Shown: positions 63,023 to 64,000 of the stretch, piece by piece
How positions within the stretch are numbered: position 1 is the first letter of the stretch
Layout of the letters: the number at the start of each line of letters is the position of its first letter
Assembly (NCBI RefSeq): GCF_030819275.1
Contig: NZ_JAUTBL010000002.1
Span: 2,172,501-2,236,500, forward strand
Direction: 5' to 3'
Length of the DNA stretch: 64,000 nt
Origin: Agrobacterium larrymoorei
GTDB taxonomy: Bacteria; Pseudomonadota; Alphaproteobacteria; Rhizobiales; Rhizobiaceae
Translations under genes and position numbers: made by a program
The notes under the pieces: generated by a model
The model's database searches: none
What the model saw: the letters and a program-made list of their open reading frames with translations, nothing else
What the model was told of the DNA's origin: nothing

Positions 63023-64000
63023 TCACTCCGCTGCCTGATGCGCGACCGCATCGTCATTGCCGGGCTTTGCCGGATTGTCCTTCGGTGTCGCACCCTTGCC
63101 GCGACGGCCCGCCATGGTGTGCTGGATGGTGCCAACGATGCCCTTGGGGAAGAACAGCGTCACGGCGATGAAGAGGCCACCCAGCGCAAAGAGCCAGAAC
63201 TCAGGAAAAGCGCCGGTAAAATAGCTCTTGCCGCCATTGACCAGCAGCGCGCCGATGATCGGGCCAATCAGCGTGCCGCGACCGCCAACCGCCGTCCAGA
63301 CGACCACCTCGATGGAGTTTGCAGGCGCGAATTCGCCCGGATTGATGATGCCCACCTGGGGCACGAAGAGCGCACCGGCAATGCCCGCCATCATCGCAGA
63401 GACGACGAAGGTGAAGAGCTTGATGTTTTCGACGCGAAAGCCAAGGAAGCGAACACGGCTTTCGGCATCGCGCACACCCACCAGCACCTTGCCGAACTTG
63501 GAATTGACGATTCCAGAGGCGATCATCAATGAGAGCGCCAGCATCAGTGCGGTCATGGCAAAGAGCACGGCACGCGTGCCATCCGCCTGAACGGAAAAGC
63601 CGAGAATATCCTTGAAGTCTGTGAGGCCGTTATTGCCGCCAAAGCCCATGTCGTTGCGGAAAAAGGCGAGCAGCAACGCATAGGTCATCGCCTGGGTGAT
63701 GATCGACAGATAGACACCGTTGACGCGCGAGCGGAAAGCGAACCAGCCGAAGATGAAAGCCAGCAGACCGGGCACGACCAGCACCATCAGCATGGCGAAC
63801 CAGAACATGTCGAAGCCGTGCCAAAACCAGGGCAGCTCTTTCCAATTCAGGAACACCATGAAATCCGGTAGCACCGGATCGCCATAGACGCCGCGTGAGC
63901 CGATCTGGCGCATCAGATACATGCCCATGGCATAGCCGCCGAGCGCGAAGAAGGCGCCGTGGCCGAGCGAGAGAATGCCGCAATAGCCCCAGACAAGATC
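63023..64000 (-). CDS. urtC: UrtC, urea ABC transporter permease, 5' part outside the window
   Basis: The frame is open past the right edge; the visible 325 residues contain the C-terminal part of a LivM-type permease. YCGILSLGHGAFFALGGYAMG near the edge (in part) is the typical conserved loop, and TDFKDILGF and GVRDAESRVRFLGF follow. About seven membrane helices. The last residues are charged and hydrophilic. The stop at 63023 lies seven bases before urtD. Confidence 0.95.
   Translation of the reverse strand, partial: DLVWGYCGILSLGHGAFFALGGYAMGMYLMRQIGSRGVYGDPVLPDFMVFLNWKELPWFWHGFDMFWFAMLMVLVVPGLLAFIFGWFAFRSRVNGVYLSIITQAMTYALLLAFFRNDMGFGGNNGLTDFKDILGFSVQADGTRAVLFAMTALMLALSLMIASGIVNSKFGKVLVGVRDAESRVRFLGFRVENIKLFTFVVSAMMAGIAGALFVPQVGIINPGEFAPANSIEVVVWTAVGGRGTLIGPIIGALLVNGGKSYFTGAFPEFWLFALGGLFIAVTLFFPKGIVGTIQHTMAGRRGKGATPKDNPAKPGNDDAVAHQAAE

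Noticed and set aside
1..64000. CRISPR array, rRNA, prophage or integrase
   Set aside because: No regularly spaced direct repeats, rRNA signature, phage structural gene or integrase motif was found on reading either strand.

Overview
The window looks like a piece of the main chromosome of a Rhizobiaceae bacterium of the Agrobacterium/Rhizobium group. The strongest marker is the chvE-gguA-gguB-gguC sugar-uptake and virulence-sensing operon with the divergent LysR gene gbpR at 5.7-11.9 kb. Dense, high-GC coding, several HWE-type histidine kinases, a YeeE/BigR sulfide locus and a urea/urease locus fit the same group. No phage, plasmid replication or conjugation genes and no CRISPR array were seen.

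Layout. 0-5.5 kb: a truncated metallo-hydrolase, a methyltransferase, a LOV-domain histidine kinase, a BchE-like cobalamin radical-SAM enzyme and a VOC protein. 5.6-12 kb: the chvE-ggu operon with an intercistronic hairpin and a strong terminator, plus gbpR. 12-19.8 kb: mostly small rhizobial genes, a MarR gene, one tRNA-Arg(CCG) with an IS5-type transposase remnant beside it, a tautomerase/HxlR pair, an EAL-PAS phosphodiesterase, and a run of small hypothetical and secreted proteins. 20-22.5 kb: the persulfide locus blh-bigR-yeeE-yedE, in which blh carries an apparent one-base frameshift. 22.7-28.6 kb: an HWE kinase, then a complete arsenic island (arsR, arsN-like acetyltransferase, a small ORF, acr3, arsC, arsH; then an MFS exporter resembling ArsK with its own arsR). 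28.6-33.3 kb: an envelope/lipid cluster (DUF2177, DUF2147, DUF1295, CFA-like methyltransferase). 33.5-41 kb: phosphomannomutase, truncated globin, DUF423, DUF2254, a peptide-binding protein, GH1 beta-glucosidase and DUF2325. 41.5-47 kb: an RND efflux pair and a Crp/Fnr regulator with a perfect FNR/FixK-type box upstream. 47-64 kb: the urease system, with ureEFG separated from ureDABC by a diguanylate cyclase and a DctBD-like system facing a dicarboxylate-type permease. The ureDABC segment is interrupted by three non-urease genes and lies downstream of urtCDE, the urea ABC transporter, which runs off the right edge.

How it works together: ChvE/Ggu would import monosaccharides and pass sugar signals. 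The ars genes would repress, acetylate, reduce, oxidise and export arsenicals. Blh/BigR/YeeE would sense and clear sulfide or persulfide. UrtCDE would import urea for the nickel urease, matured by UreDEFG. The most unusual items are a protein inside the urease operon that carries sialyltransferase (GT29)-like motifs, the blh frameshift, a DctD-like regulator without the GAFTGA loop, a degenerate J-domain protein, and a BchE-like enzyme with no bacteriochlorophyll genes nearby. No wholly new multi-gene system could be shown from sequence reading alone.
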